DNA from: Puccinia triticina
Lineage: Eukaryota > Basidiomycota > Pucciniomycetes > Pucciniales > Pucciniaceae
Reading direction: 5' to 3'
Length of the DNA stretch: 64,000 nucleotides
NCBI RefSeq assembly: GCF_026914185.1
Contig: NC_070575.1
Location: 3,245,001-3,309,000, forward strand
Shown: positions 1 through 12,300 of the stretch, piece by piece
Numbering within the stretch: the stretch's first letter is position 1
Layout of the letters: each line of letters opens with the position of its first letter
Notes under the pieces: generated by a model
Told to the model about the DNA's origin: nothing
Database searches by the model: none
What the model saw: the letters and a program-made list of their open reading frames with translations, nothing else
Program-made: the position numbers and the translations under genes

Positions 1-209
1 GAATTTTATTATGGAAAAAAAAAGAAAAGATTCCTGTGGCTTGAAGCTAACACAGGGGGAAGTTGAGAGATTATAGAAGAGTGTTAAGGCAACATGGAAC
101 ACAGACAAAGGTATCAAGAGGAATAAAAAACAATTGATCAATATAATTTGATCAATATATGCTATACTGATCAATATATGACAGCCCAAATTCATCCATC
201 TTGGTAGTG
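1..209 (-). mobile_element. Right end of a CACTA-ended satellite element (cut by window edge)
   Basis: This stretch ends in GGTAGTG at 203-209. It is nearly identical to the inverted complement of 23059-23240 and to the right-hand ends at 30000-30150 and 34790-35243. The shared marks are the CCTGTGGCTTGAAGCTAACA block, an A-rich tract, ATTGATCAATATA motifs and the CATCCATCTTGGTAGTG tip. The rest of the element lies outside the window. Confidence 0.7.
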
Positions 210-1062
210 TTTGGCGCCAGTATAATCAGCAATATATCTAAGTATATTAAATCCACACTTAGGTGGAAATTTGCATCAAGGGTTCCCCCTGCATTTTTCT
301 GAAAACAGGCTAAAAAATTGACCCCCCACCCACAAATGGAAAATTGGAACTCCTGCCCAACCTCCAATTTTCTCAGGTATCAGCATATTACACTTAATAC
401 CGCAAGAAAATTAATTTAAAGTCCCCAAACATAAACGCCTTGGGCTTGCCCCCCAATGCCTGAAGCAGTCATGAAAAGGGGCAGGGTTCAACCTCCTCGT
501 GCCTGTTGCAATTGCTAGGGCAGGAAGGGGGCGAAAAAGAAAACACTGAGCGCGCAATAGAGGAATATGTTTGCCTTGGGTCAAATACAATTGTAATTGA
601 CGGAGGGGGGTTAATGTCAGCCACAGAGTACATGTCACAGTACCTTACACGTACCAAGTACCTGCAATTGTTCACATTACATATAGTACATTCCTTTTGA
701 CACCTTTATTATATATGTATATCATTAGATACAAGCTTAAGAATCTACTCCTGTTATAAATTAAATTACAGATAACCATAGTTAAATACAGTTACCATAA
801 TGTACTGTTGTTATGAGAGTTAAGTTACGTGCAACAGTAAGATTACAATACATTGTAATATTACTGTACACGTGAAATACCCCAAGACAGGTATCACTCA
901 TTTATCCCCTGTTACGCCTCAGTCCCCATTTACATAATATATTGGTTATGATATAAATACATAAACAATACATGATGTAATCCAATTCAAAGAGCACTGA
1001 TTGGTTATGATCAGCTAGTGTGCACAGCTACTGATCCAGGATCAGTACTGATCATTACACTG
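210..1062. other. AT-rich intergenic stretch
   Basis: No convincing gene is seen. Short open frames around 411-700 overlap each other on both strands and have no recognisable domain. From about 700 the DNA is AT-rich with many short TA-rich words such as GTTACCATA, and is probably decayed repeat DNA. Confidence 0.4.
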
Positions 1063-1085
1063 TGTAGAGCGAGTAAAAGGAATAG

Positions 1086-1157
1086 TGCGGACAGGGGGAA
1101 TCGAACCCGCATCTCCCCGATGCATGCTGGGTTGCTCTACCATTGAGCTATATCCAC
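1086..1157 (-). tRNA. tRNA-like sequence, copy 1 (probably pseudogene or tRNA-derived)
   Basis: On the minus strand the 72 bases fold as a tRNA. The acceptor stem GTGGATA pairs with TGTCCGC, the D arm is GCTC-AATGGTA-GAGC, and the T arm is GCGGG-TTCGATT-CCCCC with one mismatch. The A box (TAGCTCAATGG) and B box (GGTTCGATTCC) of an RNA polymerase III promoter are both good. The anticodon arm is poor: ACCCA against TCGGG pairs at only three positions, and the loop GCATGCA lacks U33 and would give anticodon ATG. A functional identity therefore cannot be assigned. Confidence 0.55.
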
Positions 1158-1310
1158 AGGTGTGAGGTGTACCAACATATACTACCTCTACACACCCCCT
1201 GTACACCTACACCGGTGACAGAGCCCACTAATCCTCCCAGAGGCTCATCCCAGGTACGCAGCTGCCTATAGCGCTGGGCTCATAACCTGTAGAGCGAGTA
1301 AAAGGAATAG

Positions 1311-1382
1311 TGCGGACAGGGGGAATCGAACCCGCATCTCCCCGATGCATGCTGGGTTGCTCTACCATTGAGCTATATCCAC
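1311..1382 (-). tRNA. tRNA-like sequence, copy 2 (probably pseudogene or tRNA-derived)
   Basis: Identical over its 72 bases to the copy 225 bases upstream, with the same intact A and B boxes and the same defective anticodon arm. The identity indicates a recent tandem duplication. Confidence 0.55.
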
Positions 1383-1420
1383 AGGTGTGAGGTGTACCAA
1401 CATATACTACCTCTACACAC

Positions 1421-4400
1421 TGCCCTGATCATTTCCAATGTTGATCCTCATGAGGATCTGCTTCCATTGAGCGCTTCCAGTTCCCCCCTGGTCCTGAAGC
1501 GCCTCCAAGCGCCTCATGTTCCCTCCTGCTCTTTTCCCCTCTATATAAACACGCCCCCCAGGACTTTTTATCCCTCAGAATATTATTACAGCAAAGTTTA
1601 ACCCATACTATAGTTAAACAGTGCTTTCATTCTCAACCATCATTCAATTCAGGAATACTCTCAACTCTTGATTACCCTTACCTTTCTGTAGGTAAAACCA
1701 CGAACCCAAGTTGAGTTATTCCTTGGATGCCTATTAACACCCTGTGTTGATCTGGATGCACCTTAATTGAGCAAGCTTCTCAGTCAAGATTACTGATAGA
1801 GTGAAACCTTTTACAGGTCTTACCACGAACCCATTGGCCCATCCTTGGCATATTACACTATCATCTTGCTAGTAACAACCCTCTCAGACACGGTTAGTTA
1901 CCCACAGGCTGACAGTTAAAAACTTGTGCAAATGCAACAGGGAAGTAAAAGAATTTTTGCTCCCCTCGGGCCTATCACAAATGCAAAGGCGGAGGGGGAC
2001 AGGATGAGTTCTTCTCAAACTTTGCCAATGCAACAGCTGAGCTTGACCTGTTGAGGGGAGAAGAGTTGCCAAGGGGCACAATATATATGTCTACCACTGC
2101 GCCAAATTTTTTTATCCCGCAGTAATTTCTTTGGGGGAGTAAGTCTGCATTCGATCCTGTATGACCGCCTTGAGAATGAGCGGCTCCCGTTTTGGAGTGC
2201 CTTCCAACAAGAAAGCATACAGACGGGGCTCTTGGTGTGTGGGAGGGAAGACCAATCTGGCTCTATTTGGATCTGGGGAGACGGTCAGGGGCCATAGTCT
2301 TGGTGGGAAAAACGTTGCCTGGCCCAAGCCTATGTACACTTGCGCTTCCCAAAAAAACCACCCCGGTTGTGCTTCGCTGACGACTCTCCCCTCATCAATA
2401 TCATTTTCTGAGCTTGTGGTTTCCGTCAGGAACCTCTTTGATTGCCTGCAACACATCAAGCCAACGAGACCCGCCCAGGAGCAAACTGGCCTTTGGTACA
2501 AATTTTTCTACCTCCCTGTGGTGCTGACACCTTGTCCCCAATTCGGAAGCATCTCCGCTGCGGCGGTTACAACATACTAACTATCGCCTTTTTTCCACTT
2601 GCGTCGTTCCCCCCTTTGGTCAAGGCTACTCACACTCAGTGTTCCGTTTCAAAAAGATCGGCACTGTTTCTGCAACTCCATCTATTTCCTTGAATCATCA
2701 CACCCGTAGGAAGGTCTGGCTTGTCATGGAGCTCGGGGTACTGATCTTAATCAGCTGCTCAATTTCCAGATGGGAATCCAATCAGTTTCCAGTTCATCAA
2801 GCACAGATAGGAACAGGTGATTATCACCTCGCTTTGTTTCTTGCCAACACAAGTACTGACTCTGCAGGCTGGGGTTTTTATTTGGCAGTCTCTTGAAGCG
2901 GTGGACGCGAGGTACCACATGAGGATCAAATACAGCAACCTTGGTGCTGGTGCAAGGCTCGGCAAACCCCATTTATTTCGGGATCGTGAAGGTAGTGCCG
3001 GCGGATACGGCGAACATCCAATACGGACGTGTGGGCGCTGGGATGCCTCTACCAGATGGTGTCCGTGCACACACCCTTCGCCAAGCTCGACACCTTCCTC
3101 AAGGTCCACACCATCCCCTACCCGGACCTCTCCGCCCCCTTGTGCTCACCAACAATGGCAAAAAGGTGCCCCTCAACCACGCCGCCGTCCCCGTCGCGAA
3201 AGCCCATATGCGCTACAAAGAGGATAGAAACCCGACAATCCCGGATCTCCTCAAGGACTAATTCCTGCTTGGCTTGCTGGCGCAGGAAGAGGCGGGTTCG
3301 CATGCCAACCAGGGTGGCGGAAGTAACCCCCCCTGAAACCATATCTCTCTCTGCTGTGCTGCACATTGGTCCCTCATTTTTTTGCCATCAATCACAAACA
3401 GTGACCTGCCAGGTGTGTTCCAGTTTGTGATCCAAATCGTTGGACTGGTACGTGGGCAAGGCGGCTAACGGGGACCAACTGACGTAGGCCCAGAATAACA
3501 AGTTCCTCACTGTCAGTCTCCCCGCTCTCATCTCCCGCTGCCTCGGCTCGTCCGCCGGTCTTGCGACTGATCTCTCTGTCAAATTTTCTTCCAATGCTGA
3601 TGATAATGAAGGGGTAAGTAATTGAAGATGTCCTTCAAGTGCAGCCAGTAGGCCTCCCTCTACACCAGCGTCCGCCTCCCTCCAAAAACATCCTGTTCCT
3701 CTTGGCCCCACTTCCATGCTCCATAACAACCCTCAACCCCCGCTTTCCTCTGTGATTGGAGGTGGACACCTTCAAACAGGAACCCTACACTGCTTGATGA
3801 AATGTGCCCAATACTTTACCACCCTTTAGTGAGGTAGAGTTACTTCAATTTCAAGCTTTCAATGTCTGCAGAACTTTTGCAACAATTGAAATATGTAGTT
3901 TGAACTTTCTATCACAAGGAATCATTTTGACACACATGCTCAAGAAACAAAGTATTTGTCAGAAAATAATTTGTTTCAAGAAACTGCTATGCAAACAGAT
4001 ACAATCCTAGACCTTGCAACTACTGTATTTTTGCAGGATTTTCTGAAAAAGAAATGAATCTCTTAAGTTTGAAGAGGGTAAATATTGATTTATGCCATAA
4101 ATAAACCTTGCCCCCCTGCAGCAGCGAAGCCGCCTTGGCCCCTAGTTTTACAAATATTTCACAATTATATCAATGAAATACTGGTGGTGTTTGGCAAACC
4201 AATACAAAGACTCACCTGTAATTACAATTATCACACCTCAATTATATTGGCAGCTCACAATTCAGACCCAGTAGCTCAAAAGGTCAACCAACAATGGACG
4301 GCCATGATCCACCCAACCCAACACCTGAAAACCACCACCTACAACCCACCCAGCCAAATGATGTCTGTCTGACCTACCACATCCGCACCTGGCCATCTGG

Positions 4401-4597
4401 CCAAGTACATGGACCTCCCACAGCCCAAGAACCTTATCCAGGCTGAGTACGTCTTGATTGACCAAACCCGCGGCTTGCAAGACCCCTGTTCATCATCTTC
4501 TTTTGATTTGTTGATTGCCGTCACTCCAGACAATTGGTTGACTGTTGCAGAAGATGGTGGTGCTGAGGGAGAGCGATTAAGGCTGTGACCCGAATCC
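1421..4597. other. Non-coding or decayed region with LTR-like promoter and unidentified coding-like patch
   Basis: 1430-1910 resembles an LTR U3-R segment: a TCTATATAAAC TATA box near 1540 is followed by pyrimidine-rich sequence. I found no target duplication. 1990-2060 in reverse encodes a peptide resembling one at 18660-18730 reversed (SAVALAKFE versus SAVAIAQFE), suggesting degenerate copies of one repeat protein. 2940-3260 is GC-rich and coding-like on the plus strand (end VPVAKAHMRYKEDRNP) but shifts frame, and I cannot name it. 3430-4597 shows nothing supportable. Confidence 0.3.
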
Positions 4598-4669
4598 ATG
4601 CCCCAACCCTGAACCCCAGGGTTCAGGGCTCCGGATGGCCTTCTGGAATGCCCCAAACCCTGGGGCATG
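4598..4669. repeat. Small GC-rich inverted repeat (CATGCCCC ends), copy 1
   Basis: Begins CATGCCCCAACCC and ends CCCTGGGGCATG, so it has complementary ends. A related copy preceded by the same TAAGGCTGT word lies at about 6199-6266. The two copies flank the FRG1-like gene in the same orientation. Confidence 0.5.
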
Positions 4670-4832
4670 GTGGGGTTTTTTGAAAGAGGGGGTGAGGGCG
4701 CAAAAACAGCCCTTGAGTGAGTTTTTTTTTTGGTTTTTTGGTTGCTTGTGTTTGTGTACTATTCCAAATGGCCATCAGCTAATTACATGTGTTGTGTGGG
4801 CAATACAACAACAACACACCAACTTCCATGGA

Positions 4833-5945
4833 ATGTCTTCATTGAAACTGATGGTAAACTAACTATCACATCCCCACTCAATCAAACCACCAGCTGACGG
4901 CTTCCACCAGTTCAAGGGTGACAAGAAGGAGAAGAAGAAACACAGGGAGCGACGCAGAGACCAGCACGAGCCTGGCGAGCACCCCGAGCCCACCAAGGGC
5001 TGGCTGAACCCGCCCAGCCAGGCGCACATCCAGGGCCCGCTCTACATCATCTGCATCCGGCCGGCGACCAGGCGGGCGGAGGAGAGCCGGCCAAGTGCGC
5101 TGGCCATCCAGCCCTTGCCCCTCTCCCCCATTGCCGCCCTCGTCCCCGCCCCGCTTGACCCAGCCGCCCTCCAGAGCCTCGAGCCCGCCAACGTCAACCA
5201 CGTCCTTTTTGCCACCCGCATCCTCGACAGCACCCACAAGCTCACCCTCCACACCACCACCGCCCGCTACCTCGCCGCCAACCAGCTCGGCGCCGTCTCC
5301 GCCAAGCAGGAGGCCCGCAGCGCCCAGGAGGAGTGGGCCTTTGAGCCCGTCCCCACATCCCCCAACAACGACCATCCTGACGCCGACGGCAGGTTCAAAC
5401 TCAAGTCCTGTCTCTACAACAAGTTCCTCTCCGTCGAGGAACTCGCCTCCGGCAAGCTCGTCATCCACGCCGACTCCAACTCCCCCGCCAAGCCCGCCGC
5501 CCACCTCCTCGTCCGCATGCAGGCCGCCGAGCTGCTCAAAGCCCGCAAGCGGCTCGCCGACGAGTAGGCCAAGAAGGGGCTGCTCTCCACCAAGACCGCC
5601 AACGCTGGACTCACCATCCTCAAGCCCGGACATTCCTTCCACGACCTCGAAGCCAACAACATGTACGCAACACTAGCCCCTCGTCTTCCTCTTCTACATC
5701 CACACTCATCCATCCATACACCCTTAACAGTCGCCAGTATCAGGCCAGAGGCGCCGGCCAATTGCAGCCCCCGGCCAAAGGCAAGGCCGGGCTCAAGAAG
5801 GCCAGGAAGGAGGGCTGGCTGGCCAAGGAACTGCTTGACCGGCGCGCCAAGCTCAAGAGCAATCGCTATGCCAAGGTACCCCCGCCCTCCACCTTGACCT
5901 CCCCATCCCTCACACTAATCTCTTCTCTGATCTCTTTTGTAGTAA
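4833..5945 (+). pseudogene. FRG1: FRG1 family protein gene with one in-frame stop
   Basis: FRG1 proteins are conserved nuclear and nucleolar RNA-associated factors with a fascin-like beta-trefoil core. The start ATG is at 4833. Exons are 4833-4853, 4911-5662, 5731-5875 and 5943-5945, with introns of 57, 68 and 67 bases. The N-terminus MSSLKLM-FKGDKKEKKK matches the basic FRG1 start. The C-terminus KKARKEGWLAKELLDRRAKL, followed by KSNRYAK, matches the family signature, and the last intron places TAA directly after it. One TAG at 5565-5567 interrupts an otherwise open frame that continues to the splice site at 5662. Codon use is extremely GC-rich compared with the flanks. The stop may be a real nonsense mutation, a sequencing error, or read through. 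Confidence 0.82.
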
Positions 5946-6840
5946 TCATATCACCTCGTCTGTCAAATCCTTCTCTTTTGTAAATTCATCCACCCCTCTG
6001 CATGCTCCCCGCTCGGGGACGCGTTGTACCAACCAACAAGTGTGGCATCCGTGGTGCCCAGAACTTGGCCAGCCCCGGGTGTCAGAGGAACGCTCTCCGA
6101 ACTTGGCAAATCTCCTGTGCTGCCGGGTGAAGCAAGCCTCCAACAGCCCTTGGCAGGAGGGACGTGCGCGCTATCAGTGCTAAGGCTGTAACCCAAACCC
6201 ATGCCCCCGCCCCCGGGATTCAAGGCTTGGGATGGCGCTCTGGCATGCCCCAAACCCCGGGGCATTGCATTCTCATGGGTAAATTGCTCAGCACAGGTGT
6301 TTGAGCCATTTTTTTTGGATTCCTGTGTTCATGCAGGAATGGCCATGTGACATTTGCATGTTGTGGTGGCATCTTAGCAACAAGAAAATCAAGGTTAGTT
6401 GCCTAAAGAGCAGTCAATGGATGTTGCACTTGTCCATCCATGGTGTCCAAAATTGCATAAGATTTTTTTACATAAAGTCATAAACTGCAATTTTGGCTGG
6501 GAGATGCCACTATAAGTTTGATGCACGCTGACCTCTCCCAGCCAAAATTGGCTTCATTATTTTATGTAAACTGTGACACACACCATAATCAAAGATTGCA
6601 AGTGATGATCTTGCCTAAACAAGGAGGGGGAGGCTTTGCTGGCCTGATTGTTGTCAGAATTCTAGTTTCTGTCTCTGCTCACAGAAATGGTGCAACAAGT
6701 ACAATACATGTAATTGTATTTCACTGTATTGTATTGGAAAAATATCAAAATAAATGTATCTGTATCATAATTTGTCAGCTGGCTACTATGGCAGAGCCAC
6801 TGTGACATAGAAATAATACAAACAAAACCATAAAAAGTAG
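5946..6840. other. Intergenic stretch with small inverted-repeat elements
   Basis: Contains the second CATGCCCC-type repeat (about 6199-6266) and a 104-bp hairpin element at 6467-6570, described separately. No gene is supported. Confidence 0.4.
6467..6570. mobile_element. Short hairpin MITE-like element
   Basis: Outer ends TTTACATAAA and TTTATGTAAA are complementary. Inner blocks CAATTTTGGCTGGGAGA and TCTCCCAGCCAAAATTG are exact inverted repeats, so about 104 bases fold into a long hairpin. No clear target duplication is seen. Confidence 0.55.
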
Positions 6841-8429
6841 TGTTACATATGAAAGAGACATTATTACTCTTACATATGTAAAACTACGCAAAAACATTAA
6901 ATACATATATAAATAATTAATTACTCAGCTTTATGTAATTAATATGTGAGATATTATAGAAGATTCTTGTTCTACGGGTAAATTAACCTAGGGTACCTCA
7001 CTTACAAGTACCCTTAATTATTACCCCTTCCTTGTGTAAACTAACTACAAAGTTTACGCAAGTGCATCACGCCCTGCGTGGATGCACTTGTATGCATATA
7101 TATACATAAGTACATATATTTACAACCATTTCCAGTGACGTAACTGAGGTGTTGTGTACAGTTTAAAAGATAGCTTTATTTGTTGCGTGGCGCACCCAAG
7201 CCCGCGTGTTCTGTTGCCTAGAGCTCAAGCCCGCGCCCATAGTGTACATATATGCATAAATGCATAAAGTAGCCCGCAACCAAAGCGCTCAGGCTACCAA
7301 TAAGTAAGAATGGGCCAGAATACGCCCCAATAACAAAATATTACATGTGTTATAGGGCTTGTACACATGTAATTAATCACCAAACAAGATGTAATTACCA
7401 CGTCATTCAATATAAAACATTCTAGATGGAAAAGAACTCTTGCAGCGTGCACAGGAGACACTAGAAAGCGCCCCAGCTTCTCCCAAGCCTCACTACACGT
7501 AAATTACAACTGTAGTAAATGTGTAGAAGGGATCAAATGAACTGGAGCAATCAATGAGCGCCTCCAGAACATGTATAAATCACTGCTGACACGTGTACAA
7601 GTACACAGAAGCCAGTTCTAGTACCTTCTGTGGCACATTTCCACGGAAATGAGCGTCACAGAACCCCCAAACCAGCCCCCATGACGTGTAAGGCATGTGT
7701 AAAATCACGCAGAACCTCTGTAAATGGTCCTTGGCAACTCTTGTATCCAAGCCCCAAGGTTCCACGACCCACAGCGCCTTCTAGCGCAACCAAATTGCCT
7801 CAGAATGCGCCCACAAGTGTCCCCATGTCCCCTGGGCGCCCCTGGAGGCCTGCCTAGGCTATAAAAAGGGCCCTTTCTCCGCCCAAAAGGAGATTCCCCA
7901 GCTTTACATTACCTACTAGAATTTTTACCCGCCTTCAACAGCCTCAATAGCCTGTGATTTGCCAGGTAAAATACCTACTTTCGTGATTTTTAGCCCCAAT
8001 TTCTGCCCTGAAGCTGTCCAGTAACCACCCTGCCCTCAAGATTACCTCCTCTGAGCGCCTCCAACTGCCCAACTTCACGCCTGAAGAACCTCAAGTGACT
8101 CTAGGGTCTTATACTAGTAAGTTTAAGCCCCTTCTCTTGAGATTCTCCGCCATTTCTTTCTGGGATTTGAAACACCCCTGTTTACAGGCCCCAGTTCTTC
8201 ATTCTAGAGGGATTAAACAGCCCTGATTTATCAGGCCCCTCTTGAAATTAATTATATTCATTTTATTACGTCAAAATTGGCCCAAATTGGCCCAAATTGC
8301 CTTATTCTTACGCCATAATTCCCAACAATTACGTTGGAATTAACCCTTATAACCTTGTCTTAGAGTTTTGTAACTCTAATCTTTTGATTTGCACCACGTG
8401 TAGCTAGAAGGATAATATCCTTGGCATCA
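6841..8429 (+). mobile_element. Probable solo LTR (about 1.59 kb)
   Basis: Starts TGTTACATATG and ends CTTGGCATCA, so it has TG...CA boundaries. It is flanked by AGTAG on the left and CGTAG on the right, a 4-of-5 target duplication. A TATA box (CTATAAAAAGG) near 7859 is followed by a plausible R region. No gag or pol lies next to it, hence solo. The length and the imperfect duplication leave the boundaries uncertain. Confidence 0.4.
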
Positions 8430-9396
8430 CGTAGGCTGACATAATTTTTTCCAAAAACTGTACATATGTATCATTGGAATTGTATGGTGAAACCAATACA
8501 AAATGTATTTATTGTAATTGAATGTATCTGCATGAAAATACAATACAATGTATAGCCTATACAATACATGTATTGTAATTGTTGCAGCGTTGCTCACAGT
8601 GTCTTTCCTGTTCCTGTCCTGTCATCCTGTCCTGTTCCCTGTCCTGTCCTGTGCCCTGCCCTGTCCTGTCCCTGTCACTTGTTCAGTTCACTGTCCAGTT
8701 CCCTGTCCAGTACCCTGTTCTTTCCTGTCCCCTGTCCTGTCCTGTTACCTGTTCTGTTCTGTTACCTGTCTTGTCCTGTCCTGTCCTGTCACCTGTCCCT
8801 TCATGTCCTGTCACTTTTCTACGCCCCCTTTGGATCTTGTTGAGGGGGCTCTCTAGTTGTCTTCTTAAGTCTGCTCCTCACATTTGAAATAGAGCATTGA
8901 GTCTGAGCCCCAATCATCCTCCTGTTATGCTCCTTGGTCTTATCAGTGACCCCAGATAGTCTTTCCTCATCTTCTTGCGCTGAAATCTTAACAATTGTTT
9001 CCATCCAACCTTTATAATTTGAGGTGGTTCATGAAAACACAGAAATTCTGCAAAAATCAACAAACAGCTGGATTTGCAAGCAGTGGTTAACTTGATCACA
9101 TCTGAGACATATTGCAAGTTGAGACATTCAAAGTGAACCTAAACTACCTCATTCCTCGACTGGACTGATTCAAATTTTGGTCGAATTTGATTTACATAAT
9201 ATTATACATAATTTGAATTACTGTGACCATACACTGGGTCCAAAACTTGTTTCAAAAGACAACTTAACTGTGTTTCCTTAAGCCCCTCTTCCCTCACAAC
9301 ATGACCAGCTTGCTAATCCATCTCAATCAATCACATCCTTCACAGAATCCACTAGCCTCCTTGACTGATCAATCACCCCATTTCACTGAATTACCT
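8430..9396. other. Intergenic region upstream of the first secreted paralogue
   Basis: Contains the CCTGT-rich tract (8601-8816) and, from about 9060, sequence that recurs upstream of the second paralogue (14610-14870). The duplication of the two genes therefore included at least 300 bases of promoter. The frame opening at ATG 9301 is not used as the start because the paralogue has a stop in the same segment. Confidence 0.5.
8601..8816 (+). repeat. Degenerate CCTGT pentanucleotide tract
   Basis: About 215 bases are built almost wholly from CCTGT, CCTGTC and CCCTGTC words on one pyrimidine-rich strand. All three forward frames stay open through it only because the repeat lacks stops, so the ORFs here are not genes. 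Confidence 0.8.
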
Positions 9397-12300
9397 ATGA
9401 TGTATCCCATCCTGGCCTTTTTAGCTATACTTCTATCTTGTCATGCAATGCAGGATATCTGTGAACCTGTGATTGATAATCATTTTTTATCCCGTCATGA
9501 GGAAACTCAGGGCCAACATCATTACTCTCAACTGACATCAACCTCAGGAATCAAACCCCAGGAAAACATAATTCAAAGCCCATCGATGGCCCAAATGGAT
9601 CATGAAAACACTGCCTCCACTCTGGTAGGTATCAGAAATACTGGCCAGCTAGACCCTGGAGCTCAAGGACAAACAGACCATCATGGATCTAGCATTGTTA
9701 AGTGTTCTTCATCATTGTCAGAAGTAAGGTTTAATAGACTTCCAGAAAATAATCACAATCATCAATGTGGAAGGGCATCGCCAATTACCAAAACAGACTC
9801 TGATCCCCTTCATGTCTCAGAAGCCCAACCAATATCTGGAAAAAAACTCACAGATTCAATCACTAAACCCCAAACCAAGAATAGAGACATAAAGATGGAT
9901 TTTTTGGGTGATTTCTTTGACTCAGCCTATATGAGAACTGCACTTAATGAAGGATTTCAACGACACAGACAACAATTCTCATCAAGAGGGAAACGTACAC
10001 ACAAGGATCTGGAATACAATTCAATGGAAAAAGTTAAGAGCTCAACAGCAAGTCCTGAAATCAGTAAAGCTCCTGATACTGGCAGTTGGCTGAGCAAATT
10101 TGGAACAGTAGGGAAGAAGCCTAGAACACCTCGTCCTTTGGCCATGATTGGGGCACAGAAAATGAATCATAATCTGATGTCTTTGGAGCAAAAAATGATA
10201 AAAGGCAGGTCCATTGAGAACTCCAAAGATCTCAAAGAAATCACAGAAACCAAGCATGCTTCCTCAGGTGTATCACTTGATTTTAGTGAACATCTGGAAT
10301 TGGGCTCTATTTCCATCCAAAAACCCACATCAAATCACGCAAGCCACGTGACCCCCAGATTTGCCACCTCTAGTAGCCCTGCAGAAAACAATATGATAAG
10401 ACAGGTTCCTCAAAAGGTGAATGAAAAAATGAGATCTTCAGGACCCAATAAACCACTGGATAATATTACATCCTCTTTTCCACCCAAAAGATCAGTTGGA
10501 AATGTTGGCCCTTACATAGGTAGAATCAGGGAGATGGGGGACAGAATATGTTCTGAACCACTCAAAGAAAAATTAGATGAATCAGTCCCTCTGAAGAAAA
10601 TGAAAGCCAAGCATTCAGATTTCATCACTGGGTCTAATGCTTCCTCAGGTGTATCAATTGATTTTAGTAAAAAGGAAATGAGTTCTATTTCCATCCAGAA
10701 GCCTAAATCAAATCACCCAAGCCAAGTGACTCCCAGCTGTGGTACCTCTAGTAGCCCTGCAGAAAAAAATAAAAGAAAAAATTGTGATGATTTTTTGGAG
10801 GAAAGAGTGCTTAAGAGACCCAAAACCAATGTGGACCTTTCTCAAGTTTCTCAAAAGATGATTAAAAAAATGCAATCTTTGGAATCAAATAAACCACTGA
10901 AGAATATAGCATCCTCAGTTCCACCCAGAGGATCAGTTGGAAACAATGGCCCTTACATAGGTAAAATCAGGAAGATGGGGGATGGAATAGGCTCTGACCT
11001 ACTCAAAGAAAAATTAGCTCAACCAGTCCCTCTGAAGAAAATGAAACTCAAGCATTCTGATTTCAACACTGGGTCTATCTCTCAGCTGAATATGAGACCT
11101 ATTGATAAGGGGATTGTATCTAATTCAATGAAAATCAAAATAAAAATCCATGAGTCCACAAAAGCTGGCTCACATTCTACAGTACAAACCAATCCAGCTA
11201 GAATTGGTCATGTGACAAAATGTATGAAGCAATCAGGAACCAAGGTGTTATCTGGAGAAGATGAAAGCTCAGTGAGAAGGCCAAGGTATGCGGAACAACA
11301 AATGAAACCTCATTTGTCCCAGGCAATCAAACTGGTAAATAAAATAGGGCACTCCAATCAAGACACTCCAAGTGACCCAACCTCTTCTCAAAACAGCAGA
11401 AAGAAGTTGGAAGATCAGCTTGTTGAAAACCTGAAAAAGGCTCCCTTGAAACCCCAAGAGCGGGCAAAAGCCATTGCATGTTCAGTTCTCCGCAACAAAA
11501 CAGCCAGATTTCACCTTACAAGCACAATTGCCAATTCAAAGATGGAAATCTTGTATTTCAACAAGGATAGCCTTGTTGCTGAAGATCCTCATAAGCATGT
11601 TCAGGATACATTTCAGAAGCTTCTTTCTTCAATACAATTGGGAAAAACAGGAAGCATCATGTTACATGCAAAGAATTTTGAAATGATTTATAAAGATTTA
11701 CACTCAGCTACCATTAAATTAATGGTTTTGGAGGACCTTGCAAAGAGTGGACTGAGGAGCAGGAAGGATTTTATTCATGCGATGTGTGTAAAAAAATTTG
11801 ATGCTTTCCTGAAGAACAAACAAATGTGGTTCAAATTCTGGGAGAGACAGACTGATGGCAAAATCCAATTTGGAAGAGAAATGAAAAATGAAATATTCTC
11901 ATCTGGTGGAAGTGCAGAGGAGATATTTCCTTTGTTCTTATTACATGTGCAGATGATTGATCACATAATGAATCCTTGTGAATCCATAAGAGAAAAGATT
12001 GAGGATGCTCCACGTCTGATAAAGCAGGCAATAGAAATCTTTAAAGCATCTGCACCAGTCATATTGAAAAAGGGGGATTGCAGAAATTCTTGGAGAGATG
12101 TATTTCCCTATAGGATTTGGAGCCTATTGAAGGACTGGATGAAGAGCTCATGCACAGAGGAAGTGCAGAGAATCGCTTTCAATGAAGGACAAGAGTTAAA
12201 AGGAATTTTCAAGACGTTTTTTAACATTGTTTTTATCTCATCATTTGACCAGTTGAACAATCACCTGTGGTTTACTTGCAAATTTCAGATGGAAAGAATG

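Larger units (their letters stand above)
1063..1420. repeat. 225-bp tandem duplication containing tRNA-like sequences
   Basis: The block 1063-1195 recurs almost exactly at 1288-1420, offset by 225 bases. Each copy contains a 72-base tRNA-like sequence on the minus strand plus about 35 bases of 3' and 25 bases of 5' flank, so the duplication is larger than the tRNA-like part. Confidence 0.8.

Noticed and set aside
2161..2580. 139-codon plus-strand frame overlapped by a 129-codon minus-strand frame
   Set aside because: No recognisable domain in either, no repeat or splice support, and neither continues into neighbouring sequence.
4878..5642. 254-codon open frame on the minus strand rich in Gly, Leu and Val
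   Set aside because: It is antisense to the FRG1 exon. The C-ending codons of the real gene leave the opposite strand free of stops, and its composition is low complexity.
5095..5676. 193-codon Ser/Pro/Thr-rich frame overlapping FRG1
   Set aside because: It is a shifted frame of the same GC-rich exon. FRG1 motifs and splice phases support the other frame.
8548..8887. Three overlapping forward frames of about 100 codons rich in Cys, Pro, Ser and Val
   Set aside because: All come from the CCTGT repeat, which lacks stops in every frame.
9301..9396. Upstream ATG extending the first secreted protein by 32 residues
   Set aside because: The paralogue has a stop in the matching segment and the signal peptide begins at 9397, so the shorter start is preferred.
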